The notes beneath the pieces are model-generated. The model searched no databases and was not told the origin of the DNA. It worked only from the letters and a program-made list of their open reading frames with translations. This document shows, piece after piece, positions 1-11,522 of a DNA stretch of 64,000 bases. A program made the position numbers and the translations under genes. The stretch is from Lepas anatifera (Eukaryota; Arthropoda; Thecostraca; Lepadidae): contig JAOTON010002091.1 in the NCBI GenBank assembly GCA_034440635.1, forward strand, positions 124,001 to 188,000, written 5' to 3'. Every line of letters begins with the position of its first letter. Position 1 is the stretch's first letter.

Positions 1-296
1 CGATACCGCTGTACACTACCACTGAGTATGAACTCGCTTTATTTCAGCGTATGCGCCGGTAAGTGAGCAACAGCAATAGCAACTGGCGGCGTCTGGTCAC
101 CATGGCAACGACTCGCTCGGACAGGCGACATCGCGAACGCTCCGAGTCTCCAAGAAACGCGAACACGGTCGACTGGTGGGCTGTTACCAGGACAGCATCT
201 GTCCAATTCAAGACTGGTGCAGCAAAGACACGAGAAGTCTCCCGACTGGAAACCGGTAACATCTAGGAAGGCAACGGCTTAAGCGGATGGTGCTCA

Positions 297-1604
297 GACA
301 CGAAGTGCTTGGCTGGTATAGAGGGTAGGCTTTGCTTTCAGTTTGATTTGTTTTGACAAAGATCTGTCACAAAATCCGAGTGCGGCCCCGCATAATCATT
401 GGCGTGGAAAGATTGTAGTTGATTATCGTTAGACCTGCGTCCAAAACGGACCGATGGCTGCCAGTGGCGCAGGCTTTGAATTTTTCCCCTACATCGAAAG
501 TACCCGTGTTTACTTGAATCTCGCGTTTGTTTGGGGTTTTCGTGTGAGCAGCTTTGTGTCGGACGCCTGTATTTGCCGTGAACCGAAGGCAAAAGACGCG
601 AATGTATATAAAGATTGATCCCCAATGTCGCTTCCATTCCACAAATGAAACGATGCGTCGTTCGTGTTCGGCGTGAAATCCAGTGACTGGTGACTATCTG
701 TGATCTTCGTGCTGCGTGCTGCGTGAAGAAACACTAAGCCACTGAAAACGTGGAGACAACCAGAGCGACGCTAGCGCCGCCTTTGTGCAACGGCAGCCGA
801 GCGAACTAGAGAGCGGTGGAGTTGTGAGTTTGTGACATCACCGACAACAATGCCAAAGATTTTCGTGATGTGAATCGGCGTGATTTGTGTGTTGGAGAGA
901 GTCTGCTACAGAAAGAGAAAGATGTGAATGTGCGTAATGGGGTGAAATCTGTGGGTGCGTGAATTATTGGTGAGCTGAAGTCTTCAGATTGAGGAGTATG
1001 TGGTCGTTTGGTGTGCGATGCGAGTTGTAGACCTGGCAATTTCAAAGAGCGATCAGATTATACAAGGGAAATATTCGATCGTGTGGAAAGGGCTGGGGGA
1101 TTTGGGTAGCAGCAACAGTGAGGTGGCCACAGCATACTGTAGTAAAATATCTGTAAACTATCGGTATTCAAAATTGGGCAAGCTGGAATTATTGAGGGGT
1201 AGTATAAACTTGTGCGTTTTCTTTCGTTTCCGGCTTCTCGTCACATCGGTGTTAACCTGGGTCTTAAACCTATGTGTGAACCAGCTTGAGGGAGGACTCA
1301 TGTTGTGATGGCGCCTTGGTTTTAGTTTTCAATCGTGTTTTGACAGATTCCCGGGGAAGCTCATATGACCTGCATCTGTGATTGCCCCTTGCATTCCGTT
1401 TATTTGCAGATGGTGGTGTCGCTTGTATGTGTTGTGGTGCGAATCATTCCCTAGCTTCGAACGTAGAGTTCCTGCGGTGTTCTTAAGTAGCTGGATCCAT
1501 TTATATGTGTCATTCCAGAATAAAGCTATGTGATTCTGTGCGATTTATCTGTTGTGGCGTTTTAGTCGAGGGTGCCACACTAGGGGGCGGAGCGGCGGAA
1601 CTGA
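297..1604. other. Non-coding part of the duplicated segment, copy A
   Basis: No convincing gene is visible. Short open frames occur on both strands but are interrupted and differ between the copies. The matching stretch in copy B is 29888-31194. Confidence 0.5.
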
Positions 1605-2437
1605 AAGGGAATGTGGCAGCTTGGTCGAATCCTGGAATTTAGTGTAATTAAGCGTAGCTTTAGCCGAAAATAATGAAACCGCTCATGATTTCTCTAAAAA
1701 TGTACAATAAGCTCAATATTTTGATTTTTAAAATACTCCTCTAGAAAAGAAATAAATATCCGCCTGTGGATGATGTCACGATCTGGCAACCACTACCATA
1801 CCCGAAACGCTTCAAGGGCTTCGATTGGCTGATGCTCATCGTGACCTCAGCATATGTCGTCACACCAGCAGCTCACAGCAATGGCCGCCTGGCGAGAGGT
1901 ACAGGGTAGTCTTCGGCTGACTTGCCACCGCCTCTGATAATCCCTGACCCTCTCGCCCATACCTGGACCACGTGACCTCACAGTGAAGTGGGCGGTTGGC
2001 ATTGTGCCAGCTCATTCATCCCTCTCACAAATCTTGTCGTGTCTGAGGGGCACTCGATTGCAATTGCTCCCACTGTGTTGCTGTGTGCTGGACAGCTGGC
2101 GTCACTGACCTGGGGCCCCGGTCAGTGGCAGAAACCACGCAATGCAGTGGCAGAACCACGAGTTGCTTTTTGAGGGGGAGCATATCCAAAAGAGCAGATG
2201 GGGCCAAACCATCGGAATATATTTTGCTGCGGGGAAGCATACGAATTTTTCCTCCTATATCCGTCCTTGTGCTGGGTTGCGAAACATGTAAGCTGTCATT
2301 GGCTGCCGGGCTCCCCTCACCTGCATGTTTATTTAGACAGGATTCTGGTAAAGCGGCTGATACAGTGATACAACTTTGTTTGGAGGTTTCATTAAAATAA
2401 TATTTTCAGATACTCGTCAGAAGAGGGGACAGTTGGA

Positions 2438-2711
2438 GCCATAGGTGGATCCAAGGGTAAAGGAATGCAGGTCCCCCCTCATTGACCCTCGGCGTCCTAA
2501 AAGTGATCACAGCATTCCTCTAAACGGTCGATGACACTTCCTGAAATGTCACTTCCACCCCTCCCCAGGATGCGAAAATTGGCACCCCGCCATAGGATTT
2601 GGCACCCACCTGAAAGCTTTTACCGGCCAAAAGTGGCACCCAATTTGTACGGATGACGTCCCACCCCCGGCAAGGTGACCCCCATCGGTGATCCTGGATC
2701 CCCTATGGTGG
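2438..2711. mobile_element. MITE with GGATCCA-type inverted ends
   Basis: The left end reads GCCATAGGTGGATCCAAGG, and the right end complements it as GGATCCCCTATGGTGG. Internal sequence (GGCACCCACCTGAAAGCTTTT) matches the reverse complement of 33165-33235, which places both in one family. Confidence 0.65.
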
Positions 2712-3162
2712 GGGCAGGCCCCAATTTTCATTAAACATCGCGATTTAAGAAACAATAGGAAAATCGGGCATTGTGTGGGCAGCATTTTGCGAAGGTCTCA
2801 AGAAGCCTGAACCTGACGAGGTTTTGTTTTTAGATGGGAAATTTTCTTGTCAAGGGTGACGGTTCACTGGCTCTATCACTGTTTCGTCGGTGGCGGCGAT
2901 TATTTATTATGGGACAATTGCTTCCAACTAAATGAGCTTAATTCCGTCCACAGAGAATTTTCAAATTTCCAGCTTGAGAACCTTTGTAGAGCCTATTTCT
3001 CGGGAGCATAAAACCGTGCTCTCGCTTGACTAAAATCACGCAGTCGTCTCCTCTTAACGAACGGCAGCCATTGCTTTAACTGGGGAGGATAGAGTTTCCA
3101 TGAACTGGCCTCTAGACTGACATCACACGGTGCAAGCTTGGCATAGCGTTTGCGATAGTCTC
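2712..3162. other. Intergenic sequence inside the 8.2 kb element
   Basis: No gene or clear repeat is seen here. Confidence 0.4.
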
Positions 3163-3310
3163 TAATAAAAATTGTTGGGGTTAGACGCCGCTCCAGCTCT
3201 CAATGTTATATGGCGTTACCAAATCTCACCCTGTAAGGATAGATTTGGTGCATCTGATCAGCATACCTATTCAGAGAATCTCCGGGACATGAACCCAAGG
3301 AGATGAACCC
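3163..3310 (-). repeat. Degenerate tRNA-derived SINE fragment
   Basis: It matches the body of the better copies at 5757-5934 and 28485-28703. Shared blocks are the TTGTTGGGGTTAGACGC tail, ATATGGCGTTACCAA, and a degraded B-box region near 3285-3305. Confidence 0.55.
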
Positions 3311-4220
3311 GGGGGAGTTGAGCCAGGGAATTAGCGCTAGGTTTCTTGCGGCCTTTTGGCAGCACCCTCACTTGTCGGAAGGATTTGATCATATTTTATG
3401 CTGAAAATATTAGATAATTTTAAGCAGTATTACAAAGGTATAAAAGCTTATGTAGCAGCTTTAGCGGTGATAGTGCTGGTAGTTGTGCGTATCATTAGCG
3501 GTAAAATTGGTCAGTGATGGATCTAGGCGGTAGTTTTGGTGGGACAAACAAAAATCGAAACGCAGGAAAAACATCACGCAGTGAAAGCTTTTGCAACAAT
3601 CTAACTAGCCGGCAGGTTGGGGAGGCGGGGAGTGGGGATTAAATATAAGTCGAAAAGCAAAACAAACAGGCGTCACTGGGTGAAATATGTGGCCACAAAA
3701 TGCTTGCTTTCGATATCCAAGGATCATTCACCCAAATACGATTTAAAATATCAAGAGGACCAGGCTCCAATATTCACACTGAAGTTGACTGGTTCTGTTT
3801 GAAAATGATTTCTTCAGTTAAAGCACCAACACCTTGCTTATGAACTTAAAAGGAGCCGGGGAAAAGGTCGACAGCTTAGGGGAGGGGGATAACATTATGG
3901 TTTTGCTCCGAGCTTTTTCGTTCGAGGAGAAACACGTATTGTCCCCCTCCCTTGGGTCCTCCATTAGAACTGGATGCTGTTTGAGGGGCCTTGTTGCCAC
4001 GTGCGACCACCGAGGGTAAAAGGGCAGTGAATAGTGATTGTTTCTCTGATGAAATCCACCAACTCGAGAGCTACTACTCTTCGAAATTTAGCACGACATT
4101 GGTTCCAGCTATTATTGATGTTAAAATTGTTCGATGTGTCGCTGAAATGAAGATATTTTAGGATAAATATTGTTTACATATTTTGGTTGGGCGAAACCAG
4201 ACTATTACCCGGGGGACCTT
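3311..4220. other. Sequence without a recognised gene
   Basis: A TAGCGGT-type motif recurs weakly near 3450-3540. No frame here resembles a known protein. Confidence 0.4.
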
Positions 4221-4224
4221 GTAA

Positions 4225-4560
4225 CCAAAGCCTACCTTTGGCGGACGCAGGGGGGCATTCCGGTCATGGCCCCCAAAGCGCTGGAGGGGGGCCAAACTAT
4301 CTTTCCCCCCAAACGCCGGAGAAATTTTTGAAAAAAGGTGTGTACACTAAGCCTGTAGAGCAAAAAAATATTCGCTTCCCCCTCCCCCGGAGAGCGATCA
4401 TGCACTTGGAGAGGTAGCTTATACTAAATCTGTCGAGCACTGAAAAAGGTGTTTACAATAGGTATGTAGAGCAAAAAATATTTGCTCCCACCCCCTTCCC
4501 CCACAGGAGGACAGGCAGACATGGGTTTGCCCCCAAAACTCGGGTCTGCGTACGCCCCTG
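4225..4560. repeat. GC-rich repeat remnant with a partial internal duplication
   Basis: The block begins near GGCGGACGCAGGGGGG and ends near CTGCGTACGCCCC, a rough inverted pair. The interior holds two copies of an AAGGTGT(G/T)TACA...GTAGAGCAAAAAA block (about 4336 and 4446), each followed by a C-rich tract. It is probably a decayed DNA element. Confidence 0.4.
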
Positions 4561-4909
4561 AAGCCCTACGCTGCTCCCTTGACCTGAGAGGGTATATTAC
4601 CAACAAGACTAAAATTGGACTGGAAACGAATGTTAACCTGGTCTGATTCTGGTTTAGCCCGAGAGATTATTATCAGTATATTGTTTTGGGATTTCATTGA
4701 GTTTAAATCTTTAGCCTCGATAAATTTTTGAGAACTCCCGCAGCCTAATATTGAGCCCTTGGGCTAAAGGGTGTTTTAAGCTCGTGCAATCTTTCGAAAG
4801 CCTAGCTGGCTCTGAGGCCCTAACTATCGTGCATCCATAGCTGCCATCTCAACTTAACGTATCTGCATTGGTTTTGGTCGCCCGGAAAGAGGCACATAAG
4901 CATTTATCA

Positions 4910-5756
4910 CTAACACGCGCATTGACGGGGGGGCGGGTACCCGCCCCTCGGGTTTTTCCGAGATAGCAGAAAAACGGCGGCGCGTAGCGCCGCCGTACTT
5001 GGTATACCTTTTCCCTCATCATTTTTACAACTTCTGTGAAAATTTTAAGGTTAGGTCATCTCAGGTCAGGTCACCAGTACAGGTCAAGTGACCCGACCTC
5101 AAAAAAGTTTAAGATAGCATAAGTCGGAGCAGGGTAAACTTATCCGATTGAAACTCACATCACATAATGGCCCTACCGAGTTCTCTAAAATATGTTCCGG
5201 TATTTTTGATATCGATGACCTAAGGTCAGGTACGAGGCATGACCTCTCCGTTGGAAATACATGGGAAAAATGGTTTTTACGGAATAACTCAGTAACGGAT
5301 GGTGATAGAGCATTTATTTTAGCTGCATTAGACTCGTCTGGACTTTGCGGTTCTAATGATATGCATTTTATATAATTTGACCCTGACCTGACCTCAGGTC
5401 AGGTCAAATCCTTGATTTGACCTAGCAAGGTCAAATTATACATCATTCGATTCGGCTTGCTAAGAGGATTCATATAGTTCAAGTCGTTTTGCTCTATCTT
5501 TACTTGTTCAGATTGCATGGCCGAAAAACTGAATTTACATGTTATCCCTATGACGGGCATGTTTTGACCTCTCGTGACCTTAAATGTGACCTGACAAAAA
5601 AATGGTTCAAATGTTTTCGATGGAAAAGTGGATGGGCAACCCAACGCCGTTTACCGTTTTTCGCTACCTACCGTGGTTCTCGAGATCTTAGGGGGGCGGG
5701 TACCCGCCCCCCGTCAATGCGAAAGGTGGCTCAGACCCCTTCAATGCGCGTGTTAA
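4910..5756 (+). mobile_element. TTAA-flanked AGGTCA-rich element, nearly complete
   Basis: The left end reads TAACACGCGCATTGACGGGG and the right end TCAATGCGCGTGTTAA, so the termini are inverted and bounded by (C/T)TAA. Inside the left end is a perfect GC hairpin (GGCGGCGC, GTA, GCGCCGCC; about 4977-4995). AGGTCA/TGACCT hexamers follow at 5050-5100, 5220-5245, 5384-5415 and 5560-5600. No protein is encoded. TTAA target sites are typical of piggyBac-type elements; that assignment is inferred. Confidence 0.75.
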
Positions 5757-5934
5757 GAATTGTTGGGGTTTAACGACGCACCAACTGCTAGGGCCACGCG
5801 GCGTCGCCAACTCTCACCCTGTTGGAAGGGATTTTGGGGATCAGATCGACTTATTCAGAGGCTCCGCCGGGACTTGAACCCGGGACCGGTGGCTTAGAAG
5901 ACAAGGGTGCTATCCACTAAGCCACCTCATCCCC
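5757..5934 (-). repeat. tRNA-derived SINE
   Basis: On the minus strand the head reads GGGGATGAGGTGGCTTAGTG, with an A-box-like TGGCTTAGTGG and a B-box GGTTCAAGTCC about 40 bp on. The body ends in a tail with CGTTAAACCCCAACAATTC. The direct repeat TTATCACTAA abuts the head at 5935-5944 and recurs at 4904-4913, on the far side of the TTAA element. Confidence 0.8.
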
Positions 5935-5971
5935 TTATCACTAACTTTATACGATATTATACGTAATAAAT

Positions 5972-6150
5972 AATTTTTGGGCTTATCGATGCACCAACTG
6001 CCAGTGTCATATGGTGTCGCCAACTTTTTTACTGTTGAAAAGATATCCCGGGAACCAGCTTGCTCCTTGTTCAGGGAAACCGCCGGGCCTTGAACCCGGG
6101 TCGGCTGGGTGGAATCAAGCTACGCTGACCACTCCAATACAGCGTCTCTA
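5972..6150 (-). repeat. tRNA-derived SINE, second copy
   Basis: It has the same layout as the previous SINE. The minus strand starts in a tRNA-like head (CTAGAGACGCTGTATTGGAG), has the B-box GGTTCAAGGCC, and runs into a GGCGACACCATATGACACTG body. The tail is degraded. Confidence 0.7.
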
Positions 6151-6154
6151 GCAT

Positions 6155-7785
6155 TTAATTGGAATTGAAGACATCCCTCTATCTGAATACTGATTTGTGC
6201 AAATCAGGATATATTTGAATATAAGCTGATGACCATTGTTGGTTGGCAGCCCCTACCAATGGTCCCCAGCCTTTGGAATTTTTTCCCTAACTGGCAAACA
6301 GTACCCCTCTAGCTCGAAATACCTGAAGGCCTTTCCCGTTTGGCAAGGGCTAATGTGACCTTTGAGGAAGGTCGTTATGAGCACATAACCAGGCAAGCAA
6401 GGGCAAGGTAGGAAACCGAAGAGCCTAATAAAGAAAACAATAGCTCTTTTTCGATTCATGTAATGTTCCCTTTGTGCCCATCTCCCAGCAACATGAGAGT
6501 TGGCGACACTATATAGCCTCAACAGTCGGTGTGTGTAAACCCCCAAAGCTGCTTTGAACCCATTTTCTTCCTTTGTCCCTGGAAAAATGCGAAAACAAGC
6601 AAGACCTGAATGTGTGTATTTCGCTCTGGACACATGAGCAACAAAAAAACAGTGGAATAAAATTCAGGCAGAATATCTGCTCCTAATTTCGAAACATTTC
6701 AAATAAATATGAGGATTCAGTACTTGCAAGTCGATAGTTTTAGTCATTTTTAGTGTAGTGGCAGGTTTCGACTCATTACCTCATGCATTTATCTACCATT
6801 TTTTGTGATTGAGACCCATTAGCCAAACGGCACTTTTTCATGCTCCTTCTTGTTCTTCATAAGGAGTTTTAGCGACCTAGCGTTCATGAATTGTAGCCAA
6901 ATATGTTAATCATTTTTATTTTAACCATTTTCTGGTCCATAAGTCCTGATTACCATATAATAAAGAGATATTTATTTATGTATTTTGCAGCACAATGGTG
7001 ACAATACTATCAGCATAATTCACAACAGGAACAGACACCCATGGAACAGGCATATATGTTAAACCTGATAAACAATCTGAATTCAAACTTACCCCAAAAC
7101 CCCAGGCCATTCCATTGATAAGCTAAGCGGGGAATATAAAGGAAAAAATATGCCCATATACATAATTTTAATCGCCTTGGTGCTCTTCCCGGGCCCCATC
7201 CTCATTTTTGGCGAGTTATTCGGAGCCGATTTAAATGAGAGACTAGTCGACTTACACCAATTTATGGTTATCAGCCTGACAACTTATAACTGTAAATTGA
7301 TAACAGTTCAGGTCAGGTGAACGAGTTTTAACGTGATTTCCACGCCCATGTGGGTCATTTTTGTTTTTCTTAGATAAGAACGACAAAGCAAGGGAAAAAC
7401 GCGACTCCTACAGCAGGCCATGGTCGAGTTTCCTCCTCATTCAAAAGCTCTTCGAAATAAAAATTTCCCAGATATCGTCTAGTTATTTTGAGATCACGTC
7501 AGTAAAGACGCTACCAGGGATCACCGGAGGTCATAGTTTCGAGCTTGTTTGTGCTCATATCTTTAGAACAAGACGGCAAGGAGCTTCCAGCGCCATTTCT
7601 ATTTTTCGTATCACCTTTGCCTCTTGAGTTAACAGGGGAAAGGGAGATGGACTGACGCCCCACGTCGTAGTGGGTGCGAAAAGAGGCCAGGTGGTGTCTG
7701 GTTGACATACTTGGCTTTTCCCATTATTATCCCTTGCACCTGACTGGATTCAGCCAAATCAAAAATTTCTTGGCGTCGTCTTCAC
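6155..7785. other. Sequence without a recognised gene
   Basis: AT-rich, with a minus-strand open frame at 6253-6633 that resembles no known protein. Isolated AGGTCA motifs occur near 7310. It contains a GAGTTGGCGACACTATATAG stretch related to the SINE bodies. Confidence 0.4.
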
Positions 7786-9753
7786 CCTCCCCCGGAGGGA
7801 GGGGAGTCTGAACACCCTCCCTCAGATTTTTCCGACTGTGCATAAAAATGCCGGCGCGAAGCGCCGCCGTAATTGGCGCACCCTATCCGTAATTAATTCT
7901 TCAACATTTTCTAGAATTTTACGTTTGCACCATCTCAGGTCAGGTCAACAGTGCAGGTCAAGTTACCTCAACTCCAAAAAGTTTAACATTTCATGAGTAG
8001 GAACGGTGTGAATCTGTCTTCTTAAAACCCATATCACATAATAGCCCCATCAATTAGCGCAAAACATATTCCGGGATTTTACATATCGATGACCTAGGAT
8101 CAAATACAGATCATGACCTCTCCATTGGAAATGCATGGGAAAACAAAAATTGAGGGAAATGGTTTTATTTCTGTTGATATGTAGTTGAATACCTTCACAT
8201 CCTCCAAATCGTAGTAGCTTAAGCCCCTCTCCAGGCTCATGGTGCAAGTTTGGACCTGTGATCTCTGAGAGGTCATCTTGGATTGCTTAAACCGCGCCCC
8301 AGTGGGCCTCCGAGCCATCTTTGCCCTGGTGGGAGGGGGTGTTTGAACACCCCCTCGAACTCGGCCTCTACGTGGGATAGCAAAAAAGCGAACGCTGTTG
8401 GATAGTTCATACAAATTCATGAAGAAATTACATTTGTCACTTTTTGGCTCAGGTCAATTTTGAGGTCATGACAGGTCAAAGGAAGTGGGATTTTGAGTAG
8501 AGTTTTTGGTATCTAGCGTCTGGAGAGTTGAGTAAGACACCATTCGCTTCCTCTCGTCACGGAAAATCGAATGATGAATCAAATCGGAAAATCGAACGAG
8601 CCATGCTAGGTCAAAACTTAAAAATGACCAGACCTCAGCTCAGGGTCACTTTTTAACCTAGCATAGTCAATATGCAATCAATCGACTCGCAATAGCAATC
8701 TGAACGCAATGATATCAAAATAAAAGCTGGATCATTTCATGCAGTTATTGACATAAGTCTGAAAACTGCTTAAAAAAGCCCCAGATGACCTCTCAGAGGT
8801 CACAGGTCAAAAATTGCAACAGGAGCCTGGAAAGGGTCCCAGGATACTACGATTTAGGGAATATTGAGGTTTTCTCAGCTGTTGAGTACACAAATACAGC
8901 CCAATTTCTGTTTTCCCATGTATTTACAATAGCGAGGTCATGGTCCGTAGTTGACCTTAGGTCATCGATATGAAAAATCCCGGAATATATGTTGTAGCAC
9001 TCGGTGGGCCCATTATATGGAATAAGTTTTAATTCGATAAATTCACCCATTTCTTACTTATGCCGCTTAAACATTTTTGTAGGTGAGGTCACCTGCACTG
9101 GTGACCTGAACTGTGATGACCCAACCTTAAAATTTGGGGAAAAGTTGCGGAATCAATCAAGGATAAAGTGTGCTAAGTACGGCGGCGCCCCGCGCAGCCG
9201 TTTTTTCGTGCCGCCGGAAAACACCCGAGGGGGTGTTTAAGCACCTTCCACCGGGGCGAGGGTTAAACAGGTAGACTTGGGTCAATAATTTCGCAGGAAA
9301 TGATGAAAAAGTTTTTTATTTTGATACCATTACGTTTGGATTGTTATTGCAAGTTGATTGATATGCATATTCATTATGCTAGATCAGATAAAGACCTTGA
9401 CCCAGCTTTAGGTCACGTTACTTTTATGATTTCATGTAGTATAGTCATATTATACATGGTTCGATTTTCCGTAAAAAGAGGAAGCCAATGGCGCCATACA
9501 GTTTATACTAACTGAATTCAGTCAGACGATAGGCCCCATAAACTCCTCTGCACCCTATCACATTTTTTTACCTGTCATGACCTAAATATTGACCTGAGAC
9601 AAAAAATTGAGTAATGCAGTTTCGCAAAAAATTCTTATGAACCATCTACCAGTGTTCGCGTTTCCCTCTATCCTGCATAGGAGCCGGGTTAGAGGGGAAG
9701 TGTTCTCCCCTACAGCAAAAGATGGCTCGGACACCCGCCGGGGCGGGTGTTAA
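7786..9753. mobile_element. Cluster of TTAA/AGGTCA elements (two or more nested or abutting members)
   Basis: Several ends of the family are visible. These are a CCCTCC-rich left end with a GGCGCGAAGCGCC hairpin (about 7850-7872), an opposite-facing end GGGGCGAGGGTTAA at about 9250-9263, and the terminal GGGGCGGGTGTTAA at 9753. AGGTCA arrays occur at 7935-7965, 8255-8270, 8450-8480, 8785-8815, 8935-8965 and 9080-9110. The sequence 8785-9110 is inverted relative to 7935-8270, so members lie head to head. No coding capacity is seen. Confidence 0.6.
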
Positions 9754-10502
9754 ATAACAAAATTCGGCCACAGGGTGCCGTTTTAAACCCCATGAACTCT
9801 AGTCCCCCAGAAAAATATTTCAGCAGTGATCCTGTGAGCCTTATGAGGCTAGAAACATTGTTTGAAGCCATAACTCAGACATACCCAGTCTTGGACTCTC
9901 GTGCCCAGGCGCCTCGGTCACTGGACGGACCGCCTGGGGCTAGACACCTGCGAGACAGTACTGATCACCTCGGTTCAAAACACTGTGCCCCCTGCCTGCC
10001 ACACACTACTTACTACGTGTGGCCTTGCACCTGTCGTTGTAAACACGTAGTAATCACGTGACCCAGGTATGCGTGCCAGTCGAGCGAAGGGTCGGGGATT
10101 ATCAGGGGCGGTGGCAAGTCAGCCGAAGACTACCCCGTCAAAATGCAGCAAAATCAGTAATTGTGTAATATTTTCTCACGCAGATGTCAGATTAGGAAAT
10201 AATGGTAACCACTGAAAAGCTCTTGCAAAAATACATAAGAAGAACCCGTTTATAAAGCTATAGACGCCATAGGTTGCGAGATATTCATCCTAAACCGGTC
10301 GAGCCTAGTCATGGCAATTTCAATTGCGGGGGACTGTACATGAGAGGTACATTTCGGGTAGGTTTTAGCTTTTTTCTACGGAAATATGGAGCTCCAAGAT
10401 TAATGATAAATAGAGTACCGGGTTTTCCTACTTGCTTTACAACTTGGCTATCTCAGTTAAAATCACGTTATAAAGGTGCCAAATTCCCTTGAAGGAGATG
10501 GG

Positions 10503-10585
10503 ACGATGGGACGGGACCGCGGGGAATAGAGCTGCAGGGACGGAACCGCGGGAAATAGAGCTGCAGGGGACGGGACCGCAGAGAT
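10503..10585. repeat. Short GC-rich tandem repeat, copy A
   Basis: About three units of roughly 30 bp share GGGACGG(G/A)ACCGCGGG followed by AATAGAGCTGCA. The same array is at about 34261-34345 in copy B. Confidence 0.7.
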
Positions 10586-11160
10586 ATAACGCCCGGCGCT
10601 CTCTACACGGTGTTGCCTGGGGGATCGTATGGGGCTTCGCGTTTTTTTCATCAGAAGTGGAGGTTCTGACGTTTAACTGTGTGTGCACTTTTCTGTTTGT
10701 TTTGTTATTCACCTGCACTGTGACTTATTGACACAAAAGCTAAACGAATCAACTAATCCTACGTGTATCTTACCTCAGATTGAGCGCGTTCAACAATCGT
10801 ACTGTTTTGGACGCTATATAATCTTAAGAGGTTGGTGCGCCCGCTAAGCCCAAATAACTAACTAACGCTGGGATATAACTGCAGGGGCTAGTGTCAGAGC
10901 TGCAGGAGTCCCAATGTCAGAGTCAGAGTGCCTGCAGTAAATGCATAGGCAGAGGCTGTTTCAAGGCTGTGGCGTGGTAGGTTTGAGCCCTCGCCCCCTA
11001 ACTCCAATGAATTTATAGATCCGCCTCCGGTCTAAATCGTCCGCAGTCATTTATTTGTATTTGCTACGAACACTTCCGCACATACGGTGGTTTGTCAAGC
11101 GCCGTCGTAATGGACGTGAAGTGATGGAGACTATGGAAGGAGACGGTAAGGATTAGAATG
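10586..11160. other. Non-coding part of the duplicated segment
   Basis: No gene is seen. It contains TGCAGGGGCTAGTGTCAGAGC-like repeats near 10880. The counterpart in copy B is 34346-34925. Confidence 0.4.
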
Positions 11161-11505
11161 ATCTTAGGTTAGGTATTTGTATGTTAACCTGGTATAATTA
11201 TATCCTACATCATTCAATTCGTCCTACCGAGAGGAAGCGAGCGGCATCTAACCATTGACTCTAACTCAACTCTGCCACACGCTTACAGCCCAGAAACAAT
11301 TCTCTTATCTGTTACATTCTTTGATCCGTCATGACCTCAATATTGACCCGAGCCGAAAAGCGACTGATTTAGATTCTGCATTATTTGTTATGAGCTCTCC
11401 ACCAGCATTCGCGTTTTTTTCGCTATTTCGCACAGTAGCAGAGGTTTGTTTGATCCCCCACTGGGGCGAAGGTGGCTTGGGGGCCCACTGGTGCGAGTGG
11501 TAACA
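11161..11505. mobile_element. Right-end fragment of a TTAA/AGGTCA element, copy A
   Basis: It resembles 52265-52530 and the end of 7786-9753. Shared blocks are CATTCGCGTTTTTTTCGCTAT and the terminal GGGGCGAAGGTGGC motif. Copy B (34925-35320) has an extra 57 bp internal duplication. Confidence 0.5.
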
Positions 11506-11522
11506 CTTGCTGTGAAGGGGGT

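Larger units (their letters stand above)
1904..10135. mobile_element. About 8.2 kb element with imperfect inverted ends, copy A only
   Basis: The left end begins GGGTAGTCTTCGGCTGACTT. The right end at about 10060-10135 is its reverse complement with a few mismatches, and the similarity runs inward for roughly 80-90 bp, including an ATACCTGG...CACGTGA block. Copy B has no such sequence at the matching position (near 31490). No transposase frame is visible. The interior is packed with other repeats: a GGATCC-ended MITE, SINEs and TTAA elements. A further 205 bp (10136-10340) is also absent from copy B. GTACA flanks the whole insertion at 1899-1903 and 10336-10340. It looks like a non-autonomous composite. 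Confidence 0.7.
1605..10490. repeat. Inverted-end repeat, unit 1 of copy A, split by the 8.4 kb insertion
   Basis: A short repeat begins AAGGGAATGTGGC at 1605 and ends with the near-complement GGTGCCAAATTCCCTT at 10490. It is interrupted by 1904-10340. Without that insertion it would be about 450 bp. Homologous units are 31195-34254, 15846-19533 and 39721-40170. The internal sequence holds an ATTGGCTGAT motif (inverted CCAAT box). It is probably a MITE-like DNA element. Confidence 0.75.

Noticed and set aside
5855..5934. Possible functional tRNA gene on the minus strand
   Set aside because: A- and B-boxes are present, but the acceptor and anticodon arms do not pair cleanly, and the sequence runs on into a repeated SINE body found several times in the window.
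6253..6633. 126-codon minus-strand frame
   Set aside because: No domain, no splice or start evidence, and it overlaps SINE-like sequence.
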